Positions 26,597 to 36,321 of a stretch of 64,000 nt of DNA are shown here, piece by piece. Position numbers and translations under genes: made by a program. The stretch is from NCBI RefSeq assembly GCF_008801475.1, contig NZ_VZPP01000004.1, forward strand, positions 1 through 64,000, written 5' to 3'. Origin of the DNA: Pseudomonas moorei. Its GTDB lineage: Bacteria > Pseudomonadota > Gammaproteobacteria > Pseudomonadales > Pseudomonadaceae. The notes under the pieces were generated by a model. It had not been told where the DNA came from. It saw only the letters and a list, made by a program, of their open reading frames with translations, and did no database searches. Position 1 is the stretch's first letter; every line of letters begins with the position of its first letter.

Positions 26597-27586
26597 ATGA
26601 ACCTGAGTGAACCCCGCGAGCTGGCACCTTTGCTCGAAGCCTTTCTGTTGGCCTCGGGAAAACCGCAATCCCTGGAGCGTCTGTACGAACTCTTCGAAGA
26701 GGGCGAACGGCCGGAGCCACCGGTTTTCAAGAAAGCGCTGACGATACTCGCCAAGTCTTGCGATGGCCGCGCCTTCGAACTGAAGGAAGTTGCGACCGGT
26801 TATCGCCTGCAAATCCGCGAAAAGTTCTCGCCGTGGGTCGGTCGTTTGTGGGAAGAACGCCCGCAGCGCTATTCCCGCGCCATGCTCGAAACCATCGCCT
26901 TGATCGCCTATCGCCAGCCGATCACCCGTGGCGAGATCGAAGACGTACGGGGTGTGGCGGTCAACAGTCAGATCGTAAAAACACTGATGGAGCGTGAGTG
27001 GATCCGCATCGTCGGATACCGCGACGTGCCGGGCAAACCGGCGATGTTCGCCACCACCAAGGCGTTTCTCGATCACTTCAACCTGAAGAACCTCGACGAC
27101 CTGCCGCCGCTGGCCGAGCTGCGCGAACTGGAGCCCGATCCGGTGCTCGATTTCGACGACGCGCCAGTGCCTGCCGGTCTGCAAGAATTGGCGGACGCCA
27201 GCGCCGAGCCGGAAGAGCCCAAGGAAGAAACCAGTTTCCATACGCTGTTGCTGGAACTGGACAGCATGGAGGAGGGGATCAAGACCGATTTCGATGATTT
27301 GTTGCGCGATGGCGAGGCATCCGTGACTGATCCGGAGTTCGCTGATGTTCAGTCGGACACCGAAGTCGCGCAGATCGAGCCGGAGCCTGACCTTGAAGTC
27401 GAGCCCGAACCCGACATCGAGCCGGAGCAGGAAGACGACATTCTTGGTGTCGCCGAAGCCCGGGAAAAACTGCTGGCGGCGGTTGCTGCCCTGGAACAGC
27501 CGAAACCCGAGCTTAGCGATGAAGAGGCCGAAGCACTGGCTTTAGCCGAAGCCATCGAAGCCGAACGCCGCGAATTCGAAGACTGA
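26597..27586 (+). CDS. scpB: ScpB segregation and condensation protein B, long acidic tail
   Basis: 329 residues. The N-terminal ~185 residues are the two winged helices of ScpB (LAPLLEAFLLASGKPQSLERLYELFEE, RYSRAMLETIALIAYRQPITRGEIEDVRGV, GRRDVPGKPAMFATTKAFLDHFNLK). The remaining ~140 residues form a very acidic, low-complexity extension rich in Glu/Asp/Pro (for example EPEPDLEVEPEPDIEPEQEDD), as in other pseudomonads; many ScpB proteins end near 190. It works with ScpA and an SMC protein in chromosome segregation. Confidence 0.92.
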   Translation: MNLSEPRELAPLLEAFLLASGKPQSLERLYELFEEGERPEPPVFKKALTILAKSCDGRAFELKEVATGYRLQIREKFSPWVGRLWEERPQRYSRAMLETIALIAYRQPITRGEIEDVRGVAVNSQIVKTLMEREWIRIVGYRDVPGKPAMFATTKAFLDHFNLKNLDDLPPLAELRELEPDPVLDFDDAPVPAGLQELADASAEPEEPKEETSFHTLLLELDSMEEGIKTDFDDLLRDGEASVTDPEFADVQSDTEVAQIEPEPDLEVEPEPDIEPEQEDDILGVAEAREKLLAAVAALEQPKPELSDEEAEALALAEAIEAERREFED

Positions 27587-27817
27587 CCGCAATCCTGTAA
27601 CCACCCAATCCCCCTGTGGGAGCGGGCTTTGGTAAATCATCACCCAATCACCGGTCGGCGGAAAAGCCATTAAGCTTTGGCGGATCAACTAGTCTCTGAT
27701 GCGCAAACGCCCTGATGAGCGTATGATTCGCGACCCTTCGGCGATCCCTTCGCCCAGGTACACAGATTTGCAACGTTCCAGGCCACGCCTGGACAGACCA
27801 CACCGGGAGGTGCCCAG

Positions 27818-29029
27818 ATGAGTATCAACGACCAGAAAGACGACCAGGAAATCGGCCCAGCAGGCGAAAAACTGCAAAAGGTCCTCGCCCGTATCGGCGT
27901 AGGCTCGCGCCGTGACGTGGAAGCCTGGATCAGCCACGGCCGCATCAAGGTCAATGGCAAAGACGCCACCCTTGGCCAGCGTGTCGACATGCACGACGCC
28001 ATTACCATCGATGGCAAAGTGATCAAGCGCGAAGAAGCCGCCGAGTCGGTACGCCGCGTGATCATGTACAACAAACCCGACGGCGAGATCTGCACCCGTG
28101 TCGATCCGGAAGGTCGTCCGACCGTGTTCGACAAGCTGCCGCGTCCGAAAGAAGGGCGCTGGATCAACATCGGTCGCCTGGACATCAACACCACGGGCTT
28201 GCTGATGTTCACCACCGACGGTGAACTGGCCAACCGCCTGATGCACCCGTCCTACGAGATGGACCGCGAATACGCCGTGCGTGTACGTGGCGAAGTCGAT
28301 GACGAGATGATCGAGCGCCTGAAAGCGGGCGTTGTGCTCGAAGACGGCCCGGCGCGTTTCACCGATATCCAGCAGGCTCCGGGTGGCGAAGGTTTCAACC
28401 ACTGGTACCACTGCGTGGTGATGGAAGGTCGCAACCGCGAAGTCCGTCGTCTGTGGGAGTCCCAGGGGCTGGTGGTCAGCCGTCTGAAGCGCGTGCGTTT
28501 TGGTCCGGTGTTCCTCAACTCCGACCTGCCGATGGGACGCTGGCGCGAAATGAGCCAGTACGAAGTCGACATTCTCAGTGCCGAAGTTGGCTTGACCCCG
28601 GTGGCCATGCCGCAACTGAATGCCAAGAGCAAAGACAAGCTTGAGCGTATGCAGCGCAAATCGTCTCGTCCGATGGCCAAGACCGAGCGTGTACGTACCT
28701 TGCGTCCGGCGGCTGGTGCGCCGGCCGCGCCACGCGAAAGCCGCGAGCCGCAGATCGAAGGCGAGCGTCCGGGTCGCAAGCCTGCTGCGCGTCAGGATGG
28801 TGAGCGCGGTCCACGTTCGCCACGTCCGGCCAATGGCCGCACCGAGCGCGGCGAAGGTCGCGGTACGCCAGTCGCCGATCGTCCGGCCGACACCAAGCGC
28901 CCGGCCAAGCCGGCGCCGAAGCGTCCGGGGATCAAGCTGGTCGAGGGCGACAAGCCTTCTGGCAAGCGTCGCGGCGCACCGGCCGGTTCGGGCCAGCGTC
29001 CGGGGTTTGGTCGTCGCAAGCCGGAGTGA
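27818..29029 (+). CDS. rluB: RluB, 23S rRNA pseudouridine synthase
   Basis: 403 residues. S4 domain (EKLQKVLARIGVGSRRDVEAWISHGRIKVNG), then the RsuA/RluB catalytic domain with GRLDINTTGLLMFTTDG (catalytic Asp) and EGRNREVRRLWESQGL. The last ~140 residues are a disordered basic, Arg/Pro/Lys-rich tail, longer than in E. coli, probably for rRNA binding. GGGAGG precedes the ATG. Modifies U2605 (E. coli numbering) of 23S rRNA. Confidence 0.93.
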   Translation: MSINDQKDDQEIGPAGEKLQKVLARIGVGSRRDVEAWISHGRIKVNGKDATLGQRVDMHDAITIDGKVIKREEAAESVRRVIMYNKPDGEICTRVDPEGRPTVFDKLPRPKEGRWINIGRLDINTTGLLMFTTDGELANRLMHPSYEMDREYAVRVRGEVDDEMIERLKAGVVLEDGPARFTDIQQAPGGEGFNHWYHCVVMEGRNREVRRLWESQGLVVSRLKRVRFGPVFLNSDLPMGRWREMSQYEVDILSAEVGLTPVAMPQLNAKSKDKLERMQRKSSRPMAKTERVRTLRPAAGAPAAPRESREPQIEGERPGRKPAARQDGERGPRSPRPANGRTERGEGRGTPVADRPADTKRPAKPAPKRPGIKLVEGDKPSGKRRGAPAGSGQRPGFGRRKPE

Positions 29030-29063
29030 AGCAGTAATTGGCTGCAAGCCGTGAGCGACAAGC

Positions 29064-29097
29064 AAAAAACGCCAACCCTTCGGTTGGCGTTTTTTTT
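29064..29097 (+). terminator. Rho-independent terminator after rluB
   Basis: The hairpin AACGCCAACC-CTTC-GGTTGGCGTT is followed by eight T residues; an A-run on the left arm suggests it may work in both directions. It closes rluB 34 bp after its stop. Confidence 0.92.
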
Positions 29098-29561
29098 GGT
29101 CGCTCCAACGCAACCAGCCTGGCTGTGGTGGCCACGCGGGCGACCGCGAATCTGAAGGAAGTCGAAGCAACGGTGTGGTCAGCCCATCTACTGCAACCAC
29201 GGACGATGAACGGTAGAGAATGCATCCGGGCTGGCCAAGCCTCATGCCTCAGGCCTGCGCTATGTCCTGCCTCGTCGACGAGAAGAGCGTATTTATCTGC
29301 GCGCTATCAGGCTTAAATCCCCGAGCCATCCGATCAGAAATAAAACGCCAGCTTATCTGACTGGAATTATCCGATAGGACGCCTTTTTTATATGTGGATT
29401 CAAGAACCTGCGCCGGATCAAGGACTGTTCAACGTATCGAGGTCATGCTAAAACCTTCCTGTTTGCCAATTCGTCTGTAGCGCTTGCGCAACAAGGGGGA
29501 CAGTACCGCGCCCCTCAGGTGGATTGAGCTTTTTCATAGTCATTTGCAGGTAAGGTTTTCC
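29098..29561. other. Intergenic region before the CDP-sugar cluster
   Basis: 464 bp without a convincing gene. It must contain the promoter of the cluster, but I could not fix -35/-10 elements. GC falls toward the right end (for example the TATATG near 29390). A GGTAG at 29213 recalls the core of an ops/JUMPstart element but the rest of that motif is missing. Confidence 0.5.
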
Positions 29562-30332
29562 ATGAAGGCGGTAATTCTGGCGGGCGGGCTGGGCACGCGT
29601 ATTTCCGAAGAGTCTCACCTGCGTCCCAAGCCAATGATCGAAATCGGTGGCAAGCCGATTCTCTGGCATATCATGAAGCTCTACTCTTCTCACGGAATCA
29701 ATGATTTCGTGATTTGCTGTGGCTACAAGGGCTATGTCATCAAGGAATACTTCGCCAACTACTTCCTGCATATGTCCGATGTCACGTTCGACATGTCCAA
29801 TAACACCATGGAAGTCCATCAACGCTACGTCGAGCCGTGGCGTGTAACGCTGGTCAATACGGGTGAAGACACCTTGACCGGGGGGCGGCTGAAGCGCGTC
29901 CGCGAGCACTTGGGCAGTGAGCCGTTCTGTTTTACCTATGGTGATGGTGTGTCGGATGTGAATATCCGCGAATTGATCGATTTTCACCACGCCCATGGCA
30001 AGCTTGCTACCGTCACGGCTATTCAACCACCGGGAAGATACGGCGCGTTGAATATGCAAGGCAGTCAGGTTAAGAGCTTCCAGGAAAAACCGGCCGGCGA
30101 TGGTGCCTGGATCAATGGCGGTTACTTTGTACTCGATCCGTCGGTCATTGATTTCATTGTTGACGATCAATCCAGCTGGGAAGCCGAGCCGCTGATGCTA
30201 TTGGCAGAAGAGGGTAACCTCATGGCTTACCAGCACAGTGGCTTTTGGCAGGCGATGGATACCTTGCGCGATAAAAATCACCTTGAAGATTTGTGGAACA
30301 AGGGTAACGCGCCCTGGAAGCGCTGGGCATGA
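29562..30332 (+). CDS. rfbF: Glucose-1-phosphate cytidylyltransferase (RfbF)
   Basis: 256 residues from ATG at 29562 (AAGG upstream). Nucleotidyltransferase signature [24 protein letters not shown], the CDP-glucose-type [40 protein letters not shown] with metal-binding Asp, and [13 protein letters not shown]. It would make CDP-glucose from CTP and glucose-1-phosphate and thereby open a CDP-deoxysugar pathway. Its stop overlaps the next start (ATGA at 30329). Confidence 0.93.
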   Translation: MKAVILAGGLGTRISEESHLRPKPMIEIGGKPILWHIMKLYSSHGINDFVICCGYKGYVIKEYFANYFLHMSDVTFDMSNNTMEVHQRYVEPWRVTLVNTGEDTLTGGRLKRVREHLGSEPFCFTYGDGVSDVNIRELIDFHHAHGKLATVTAIQPPGRYGALNMQGSQVKSFQEKPAGDGAWINGGYFVLDPSVIDFIVDDQSSWEAEPLMLLAEEGNLMAYQHSGFWQAMDTLRDKNHLEDLWNKGNAPWKRWA

Positions 30333-31408
30333 AGCAGTTCGGCGATCTCTATCGGGGCCGCAAGGTCCTGCTCACCGGGCATACGGGCTTTAAGGGCAGT
30401 TGGTTGGCGACTTGGCTCTGCGAACTCGGAGCGCAAGTGACCGGTCTCGGTCTGGCGCCTGAAAGTGCGCCGGCTCACTGGGATCTGCTGAACAGCCCAT
30501 CGATTGATTTACGCGGCGACATTCGCGCTTCGGCGGTGGTTCGGGAGGCATTCGAGCAAGCGCAGCCGGAAATCGTTTTTCACCTTGCGGCCCAGGCGCT
30601 GGTGCGTCGCTCCTACCGCGATCCACTGGAAAGCTGGTCGACCAATGTGATGGGCACTGCCAATGTGCTAGAGGCCTGCAGGCTTACGCCTAGTGTGCGG
30701 GCGGTCGTCGTCGTCACGACGGACAAGGTCTACGCCAACAGTGAGTGGCCTTGGGGGTATCGCGAAAATGATCGCCTCGGTGGCCATGACCCCTATAGTG
30801 CTTCCAAAGCGGCCAGCGAACTGGTGGTCGACAGCTATCGCAAGGCATTCTGGGGCGGTGACGGTGCGCCGTTGGTCGCTTCGGCACGTGCCGGTAATGT
30901 CATCGGTGGTGGTGACTGGTCCGAAGATCGTCTGATCCCTGACCTGGTCAGGGCCGTTCAGGCCGGCGAGTCCCTGGAAATCCGTTCTCCTCAATCCACC
31001 CGGCCTTGGCAGCATGTACTCGAATGCCTGTCCGGTTATCTGTTGCTTGGCCAACGGCTTCTGACACTCGATAAAGCTGTTCCGGGCGCATGGAACTTTG
31101 GTCCCGCGCCGCAAGACAACCGTACGGTTGCAGAGGTGTTGACAGGGCTGCAGCAGTATTGGCCGGAGCTCGCGTGGCATACCACATCGGTCCCGCAGCC
31201 ACACGAAGCCAACCTGCTGTACCTCGACTGCGCACAGGCGAAGGCTCGCCTGGGGTGGCAGCCGGTCTGGAGCCTGGAGCAAAGCCTGGAAATGACGGCT
31301 GGCTGGTACCGCCACCAATCCTCTACCGGTCAGACGATCACCCATGAACAGTTGGCGGGGTATATCGCCGCGGCAGCACGAGCCGGCTGTGTCTGGATTG
31401 AAAAATGA
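30329..31408 (+). CDS. rfbG: CDP-glucose 4,6-dehydratase (RfbG)
   Basis: 359 residues of the extended SDR family. NAD site [10 protein letters not shown] (~17-25), catalytic T131-D132-K133 and Y156-x3-K160 (DPYSASK), plus the CDP-glucose dehydratase hallmark [13 protein letters not shown] [19 protein letters not shown] and [17 protein letters not shown]. It converts CDP-glucose to CDP-4-keto-6-deoxyglucose. Overlaps both neighbours by ATGA junctions, so the operon is translationally coupled. Confidence 0.93.
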   Translation: MKQFGDLYRGRKVLLTGHTGFKGSWLATWLCELGAQVTGLGLAPESAPAHWDLLNSPSIDLRGDIRASAVVREAFEQAQPEIVFHLAAQALVRRSYRDPLESWSTNVMGTANVLEACRLTPSVRAVVVVTTDKVYANSEWPWGYRENDRLGGHDPYSASKAASELVVDSYRKAFWGGDGAPLVASARAGNVIGGGDWSEDRLIPDLVRAVQAGESLEIRSPQSTRPWQHVLECLSGYLLLGQRLLTLDKAVPGAWNFGPAPQDNRTVAEVLTGLQQYWPELAWHTTSVPQPHEANLLYLDCAQAKARLGWQPVWSLEQSLEMTAGWYRHQSSTGQTITHEQLAGYIAAAARAGCVWIEK

Positions 31409-31956
31409 TTATCAGGCCAACAGCTATAAACGGCGCACTGGTGGTTGAAACCCAACCTTACCAGGACCACCGTGGCGCCTTTAGTCGCTTGTTCTGCGAA
31501 AAAAGCCTGGCCCAGGCTTTGGGTTCGCAACATATCGTACAGATTAACCATTCTCGCACCTCCACCGTCGGTGCCGTGCGCGGCCTGCATTTTCAGCATG
31601 CCCCTCATGCGGAGATGAAGATGATCCGCTGCCTGAAAGGGCGCGTGTGGGATGTGGTCGTTGACCTGCGCGCCGGCTCCCCGACTTTTTTGCAGTGGCA
31701 CGCTGAAGAATTGAGCCCGCAAGCCGATCACATGTTAGTGATTCCGCAAGGCTGCGCTCACGGTTTTCAAGTTCTGGAAGCCGAGAGCGAACTGCTCTAT
31801 CTGCACACCGCTTTCTACGAACCGGCGGCCGAGGGGGCTGTTCGTTACGATGACCCGCGACTGGGAATCACTTGGCCATTACCTGTTACAGATCTTTCCG
31901 AGCGCGACAAGCATCACGCTTTGCTATCTAACGAATTCGCCGGACTTCATGTATGA
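31405..31956 (+). CDS. RmlC-like sugar 3,5-epimerase
   Basis: 183 residues, cupin-fold epimerase of the dTDP-4-dehydrorhamnose 3,5-epimerase family: AFSRLFCEKSL, HSRTSTVGAVRGLHFQHAPHAEMKMIRCLKGRVWDVVVDLR with the catalytic His in RGLHF, IPQGCAHGFQVLEAESELLYLHTAFYEP. In this CDP context it should act on a CDP-4-keto-6-deoxyhexose, perhaps only at C3 or C5 and perhaps after C-methylation. Coupled to both neighbours through ATGA overlaps. Confidence 0.85.
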   Translation: MIIRPTAINGALVVETQPYQDHRGAFSRLFCEKSLAQALGSQHIVQINHSRTSTVGAVRGLHFQHAPHAEMKMIRCLKGRVWDVVVDLRAGSPTFLQWHAEELSPQADHMLVIPQGCAHGFQVLEAESELLYLHTAFYEPAAEGAVRYDDPRLGITWPLPVTDLSERDKHHALLSNEFAGLHV

Positions 31957-33176
31957 ACTGTCGTCACTGCTCTGAGCCGCTGCAGCACACTTTTCTCGAT
32001 CTGGGTTTTGCTCCACCCTCCAATTCGTACCTAAGCGAAGCGGAGTTGAGTGCGCCGGAACTCTACTTCCCGCTCAAATTGAAAGTGTGCGAGAACTGCT
32101 GGTTGGTGCAGACCGAGGATTACGCTCAGGCAGACCTGTTCTTTTCCAAGGATTACGCCTACTTCTCGTCCACTTCGACCAGTTGGCTCGAACATGCGGT
32201 TGCTTATTCGAAGGCCATGATCGAGCGCTTGGGGCTGGGAGCTGACAGCTTTGTCATCGAAGTGGCTTCGAACGACGGTTACCTGTTGAAGAATTTTCTG
32301 GCCGCCGATATCCCGTGCCTAGGGGTCGAGCCAACCGCCAGCACGGCCGCTGCTGCGGAAAAAATCGGTATTCCGGTACTGCGTGAGTTTTTCGGCGAGG
32401 AGCTGGGCAAGCGACTGGCGAAAGAGGGCCGACAGGCCGACCTGATTGCCGGCAACAACGTTTTTGCCCACGTACCCGACATCAACGACTTCACTCGAGG
32501 GTTGAAAGCGGCGTTGAAACCGGGGGGAACCATTACCCTTGAGTTCCCGCACCTCATGCGTCTGATCCAGCACACCCAGTTCGACACGGTGTACCACGAG
32601 CACTTTTCCTATTTGTCGCTCTACACGGTAAACCGAATCTTTGCCCAGGCTGGTTTGCGGGTTAGTGATGTTGAAGAGTTGCCGACCCATGGAGGTAGCC
32701 TGCGTGTCCACGGTTGCCATGCTGAGGACAGTCGTAGTGACAGCCTTGCTGTCGCTCGTCTTCTTGATGCTGAGATTCAGTTCGGGCTGAGGGATCTAGA
32801 GGTTTATCGAGGTTTTCAAGTGCGAGCCGATGAAGTCAAGAATGGCCTGCTCAGTTTCCTGATCGAGCAGAAGCGCGCGGGCAAGCAAGTAGTGGCGTAT
32901 GGTGCTGCCGCCAAGGGCAACACACTGTTGAACTATGCAGGCGTCAAACCGGATCTCTTGGCCTATGTGTGTGACGCTGCGCCGTCAAAGCAAGGTAAAT
33001 ACCTTCCCGGGAGCCATATCCCCGTTTACTCGCCACAGAAACTGAAAGAAACCCAACCCGACACCGTGGTGATTCTGCCCTGGAACATCGCCGACGAAGT
33101 GATCGGCCATCACGGTTACGTCAGAGAGTGGGGAGGACAGTTTGTCAAAGCTGTTCCCGCGCTGGAGGTCAAATGA
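31953..33176 (+). CDS. NDP-sugar C-methyltransferase (TylCIII/TcaB9 type)
   Basis: 407 residues in three parts. N-terminal zinc domain with C3-x2-C6 and C46-x2-C49; SAM-binding domain VIEVASNDGYLL (~101-112) with the sugar C-methyltransferase signature YHEHFSY (~214-220); and a C-terminal Rossmann-like domain starting GKQVVAYGAAAKGNTLLNYAG. Enzymes of this group methylate C3 of a 4-keto sugar. With RfbF/G this predicts a branched CDP-3-C-methyl-4-keto-6-deoxy sugar; the exact position is inference. Confidence 0.85.
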   Translation: MNCRHCSEPLQHTFLDLGFAPPSNSYLSEAELSAPELYFPLKLKVCENCWLVQTEDYAQADLFFSKDYAYFSSTSTSWLEHAVAYSKAMIERLGLGADSFVIEVASNDGYLLKNFLAADIPCLGVEPTASTAAAAEKIGIPVLREFFGEELGKRLAKEGRQADLIAGNNVFAHVPDINDFTRGLKAALKPGGTITLEFPHLMRLIQHTQFDTVYHEHFSYLSLYTVNRIFAQAGLRVSDVEELPTHGGSLRVHGCHAEDSRSDSLAVARLLDAEIQFGLRDLEVYRGFQVRADEVKNGLLSFLIEQKRAGKQVVAYGAAAKGNTLLNYAGVKPDLLAYVCDAAPSKQGKYLPGSHIPVYSPQKLKETQPDTVVILPWNIADEVIGHHGYVREWGGQFVKAVPALEVK

Positions 33177-34273
33177 GCGAGCGGATTTTCTACACCAAGC
33201 CTTCGATTACCGAACTGGAAGTCGAGTACGCCACTGACGCGGCCAGAAACGGTTGGGGCGACAAGTGCTACGAATATATCGTGCGTTTCGAGAATGCATT
33301 CAAGGCTCACCTCGGCGTTGAGTATGCTATTGCCACATCGAGCTGTACGGGTGCCCTGCACATGGGCATGGCTGCCTTGGGCATAGGGCCAGGTGACGAA
33401 GTGATCATGGCGGACACCAACTGGATCGCCACCGTTTCTCCTGTCGAGCATCTGGGCGCTACGCCCGTATTCGTCGATATTCTTCCCGACACCTGGTGCC
33501 TTGATTCCGAGCAGGTCGAATCAGCCATCACCCCTAAAACCAAGGCCATTGTTGCGGTGCACCTGTACGGTAATCTTTGCGATATGGACCGCCTGCTGGA
33601 AATCGGCAAACGGCATGGCATTCCCGTTATCGAAGATGCAGCCGAGGCGATCGGTTCTCAGTATCACGGCAAGCGCGCTGGCAGCATGGGTGCTTTTGGC
33701 AGTTTTTCTTTCCACGGAACCAAGACCCTGACCACGGGCGAAGGTGGCATGTTCGTCACTAACGACGCCGCCCTCTACGAGAAAGTGCTGACACTTTCAA
33801 ACCATGGCAGGGCGAGGGGGCAGATCAAGCAGTTCTGGCCGGACGTAGTCGGGTTCAAATACAAGATGTCGAATATTCAGGCGGCGATCGGATGCGCGCA
33901 AACGGAGCGCATTGACGACTTGATCCGGCGCAAGCAGGAGATCATGAGTCTCTATCGAGAAGGGTTGAAGGCCTACTCGGGCATTGCCCTCAATGCTCAG
34001 CCTGAAGGAACGATCATTGGCGCGTGGATGCCGACAGTCGTATTTGCAGAGCATACCGGGATGACCCGTGAGCGTTTGCAGGCGGCTTTTCAGACCGCCA
34101 ATATCGACGCTCGGGTATTTTTTCATCCGCTGTCCAGCTTGCCGATGTTCGAGCCGCGGCCTGCGAATGTGAATGCTTATTCCATCCCGCTGCGTGCGAT
34201 GAATCTGCCGAGTTATCACGACCTGACCGCGGTTGAACTAGAGCGGGTGTGTTCGGTTTTTTCGACATTGTAA
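33173..34273 (+). CDS. DegT/DnrJ/EryC1-family sugar aminotransferase
   Basis: 366 residues from the ATG overlapping the previous stop (ATGA at 33173). PLP-lysine K184 in SFSFHGTKTLTTGEGG, D155 in EDAAEAIG, substrate-loop SSCTGALHMGMAALGIGPGDEV. The Lys is present, so it is an aminotransferase and not a ColD/E1-type dehydrase, which has His there. Closest in pattern to perosamine (GDP-4-keto-6-deoxymannose 4-) transaminases; here it probably aminates the 4-keto group of a CDP-sugar. Confidence 0.88.
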   Translation: MSERIFYTKPSITELEVEYATDAARNGWGDKCYEYIVRFENAFKAHLGVEYAIATSSCTGALHMGMAALGIGPGDEVIMADTNWIATVSPVEHLGATPVFVDILPDTWCLDSEQVESAITPKTKAIVAVHLYGNLCDMDRLLEIGKRHGIPVIEDAAEAIGSQYHGKRAGSMGAFGSFSFHGTKTLTTGEGGMFVTNDAALYEKVLTLSNHGRARGQIKQFWPDVVGFKYKMSNIQAAIGCAQTERIDDLIRRKQEIMSLYREGLKAYSGIALNAQPEGTIIGAWMPTVVFAEHTGMTRERLQAAFQTANIDARVFFHPLSSLPMFEPRPANVNAYSIPLRAMNLPSYHDLTAVELERVCSVFSTL

Positions 34274-35163
34274 TGTCTTCACATTGGTCGAGTGTTGTAG
34301 ACCCTGATCCAGAGCGCGCCATGAATAAATACTTGAGGTCAGAGCAGATTACCGAGTTTGAACGCAATGGCGTTTTAATTATTCGGGATTTTTATGACGA
34401 GTGCGACATCGGGGCGGTTCAGCGCGGTATCCATGATGTCATTGGTCAGGTCATGCTCAAGTACGGCATTACCGACCTTAGAGGCGCTTATGACCCCTCG
34501 GAGTTCGATAAGGGTTATCTGGACCTGATCAAAATAAATCGCTCCTGGGGCGGTGAGATCTATGACGCGGTGAAACAAATCCCTGCCTTCATGCGGCTGG
34601 TCGCGCATCCCCGGCACGAATCGTTATTTGCGGAATTGAGGCAGGGTTCCATTCCAGGTATTGCGGCGGGGGGGTACGGTATTCGTATCGATTGTCCTTT
34701 CGAGGACAAATACCGCGCGATGTGGCACCAGGAATACCCGGCCCAGCTGCGAAGTGTAGATGGCCTGGTTTTCTGGAGCCCGCTTGTCGATGTCACCGAG
34801 GCGCTGGGGCCTGTAGTGTTCTGCCCAGAGTCGCACAAACTGGGACCGTTGCCCGTTTGCCATGCCGACCCCGAGGGCACAGGGCGTTCCGGTGCGTACG
34901 CGTTGATGATTAAAGACGAGCAGCGACACCTTGAGCCGTACAGCAAAATCGCGCCTCTGACTTCGCCGGGTGATCTGGTCATCATCGATTTCATGCTCTT
35001 GCATTGCTCTGGTTATAACAAGAGCGATCGGGCGCGCTGGTCCATGCAGTTCAGATATTTCAATTTTGCAGATCCCGTCGGCCGTTCGCACGGTTGGAAA
35101 GGGTCGTATGCAGCGGGCGTAGATTTTCGCGCCGTACATCCAGAGTTATTTCACGCGGAGTAA
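34273..35163 (+). CDS. Phytanoyl-CoA dioxygenase (PhyH)-family Fe/2OG oxygenase
   Basis: 296 residues if it begins at the ATG that shares a base with the aminotransferase stop (TAATG at 34271-34275); the next ATG is 34321. Iron ligands fit H152-x-E154 (MWHQEYP) and a distal H244 (LLHCSGYNKSDRARW), with R253 for 2-oxoglutarate; these assignments are by pattern. Likely hydroxylates or oxidises the sugar or an N-acyl group. PhyH proteins are unusual in nucleotide-sugar operons. Composition is visibly more AT-rich than in the flanking housekeeping genes. Confidence 0.78.
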   Translation: MSSHWSSVVDPDPERAMNKYLRSEQITEFERNGVLIIRDFYDECDIGAVQRGIHDVIGQVMLKYGITDLRGAYDPSEFDKGYLDLIKINRSWGGEIYDAVKQIPAFMRLVAHPRHESLFAELRQGSIPGIAAGGYGIRIDCPFEDKYRAMWHQEYPAQLRSVDGLVFWSPLVDVTEALGPVVFCPESHKLGPLPVCHADPEGTGRSGAYALMIKDEQRHLEPYSKIAPLTSPGDLVIIDFMLLHCSGYNKSDRARWSMQFRYFNFADPVGRSHGWKGSYAAGVDFRAVHPELFHAE

Positions 35164-35166
35164 AAA

Positions 35167-36321
35167 ATGATGCACTGCAATGTTTGTCTCACTGAGCTCG
35201 AGAAGCCTGTCTATGCGGCTCACTCGAATCAGTCCCTGACTTCGCTGTGTGAGCTTCGCGATGGACAAGTCAATGTGTGGTCGTGCCCGGTGTGCTCGCA
35301 CCTTCGTAGCGAAGCCTTCGCCGACACCGTTGCTTATTATGAGTCCGATTACAAGATTCTCCTGAGTGACGAAGAAGAAGATCAGATTTACGAAGTAAAA
35401 GAAGGTGAGATCGTCTATCGGACGGACCATCAGATAAGCACCTTGCTGAGCAAATTGAATTTGCCCGCCGGCGCTGCGGTTTTGGATTATGGCTGCGCCA
35501 AGGCTTCAACGCTCAAGAAGTTGAGCGGGGTGCGGACTGATTTGAATATTCACTTATTCGATGTCAGTTCGATGTACAAAGAGTATTGGAATAAATTCGT
35601 CAGTGCCGATAAGTGCGCGATTCACACGACCCCTGAATCCTGGGCGTCCAGTTTCGACGTCCTGACCTCCTTCTTCGCCCTCGAGCATATCCCTGAGCCG
35701 ATCGACACGGTAAAAAAGGTTCATGCCTTGCTCAAGGACGATGGCGTGTTTTACGGCATTGTCCCCAATACCTTCGGCAACGTTGCGGACTTTGTAGTGA
35801 TTGATCATGTCAACCACTTCACGGCGCCTTCGCTAGCCTATCTGCTCGATTCTGCCGGGTTCACCGATATTCAGATCGACGATGCTGTACACCGCGGCGC
35901 GCTGGTCTTTACCGCTCGTAAAGGCGCCCAAAGCTCAGCCGGGCTCAACGTGGCCGAAACCATTGCACGATCGGAAGAGTTGGCTCGTTATTGGGAGGCT
36001 GTTAACCAGGGTATATCCCAAACTTCGCAAGCCTATGCCGGTGTCACCAAGGCCATTTACGGCTCGGGCTTCTATGGCGCCTACATCGCCAGCGCCATGA
36101 ATGACTTTGATGGCGTTGCCTGCTTTTTGGACGCAAGTCCTTTCCAGCAGGGAAAAGAGCTGTTTGGCAAACCGATACTTTCTCCTCAGTCGCTTCCGAA
36201 ACACGTGAAGGTACTCTACGTGGGCTTGAACCCCAGCATTGCTCGCGCCGTCATGAATGACATGCGCTGGCTGCAAGAGCGAAACATTTCCCTGGTGTTC
36301 CTTGATGAGCAACTTGCATGA
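35167..36321 (+). CDS. Second SAM methyltransferase-like protein, C-methyltransferase relative
   Basis: 384 residues with the same three-part plan as the C-methyltransferase upstream: zinc cysteines C4-x2-C7 and C40-x2-C43, a SAM domain (AAVLDYGCAKASTLKKL ~103-119, LEHIPEP), a degenerate DHVNHFT (~213-219) in place of YHEHFSY, and a C-terminal Rossmann-like domain (KAIYGSGFYGAYIASAM). It is probably a diverged paralogue with another site of action or no methylation role. GGAG precedes the ATG, 3 bp after the dioxygenase stop. Confidence 0.75.
   Translation: MMHCNVCLTELEKPVYAAHSNQSLTSLCELRDGQVNVWSCPVCSHLRSEAFADTVAYYESDYKILLSDEEEDQIYEVKEGEIVYRTDHQISTLLSKLNLPAGAAVLDYGCAKASTLKKLSGVRTDLNIHLFDVSSMYKEYWNKFVSADKCAIHTTPESWASSFDVLTSFFALEHIPEPIDTVKKVHALLKDDGVFYGIVPNTFGNVADFVVIDHVNHFTAPSLAYLLDSAGFTDIQIDDAVHRGALVFTARKGAQSSAGLNVAETIARSEELARYWEAVNQGISQTSQAYAGVTKAIYGSGFYGAYIASAMNDFDGVACFLDASPFQQGKELFGKPILSPQSLPKHVKVLYVGLNPSIARAVMNDMRWLQERNISLVFLDEQLA

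Noticed and set aside
29205..29225. ops/JUMPstart-like GGTAG before the sugar cassette
   Set aside because: Only the short core is present; the rest of the 8-bp ops element and the JUMPstart context are missing.
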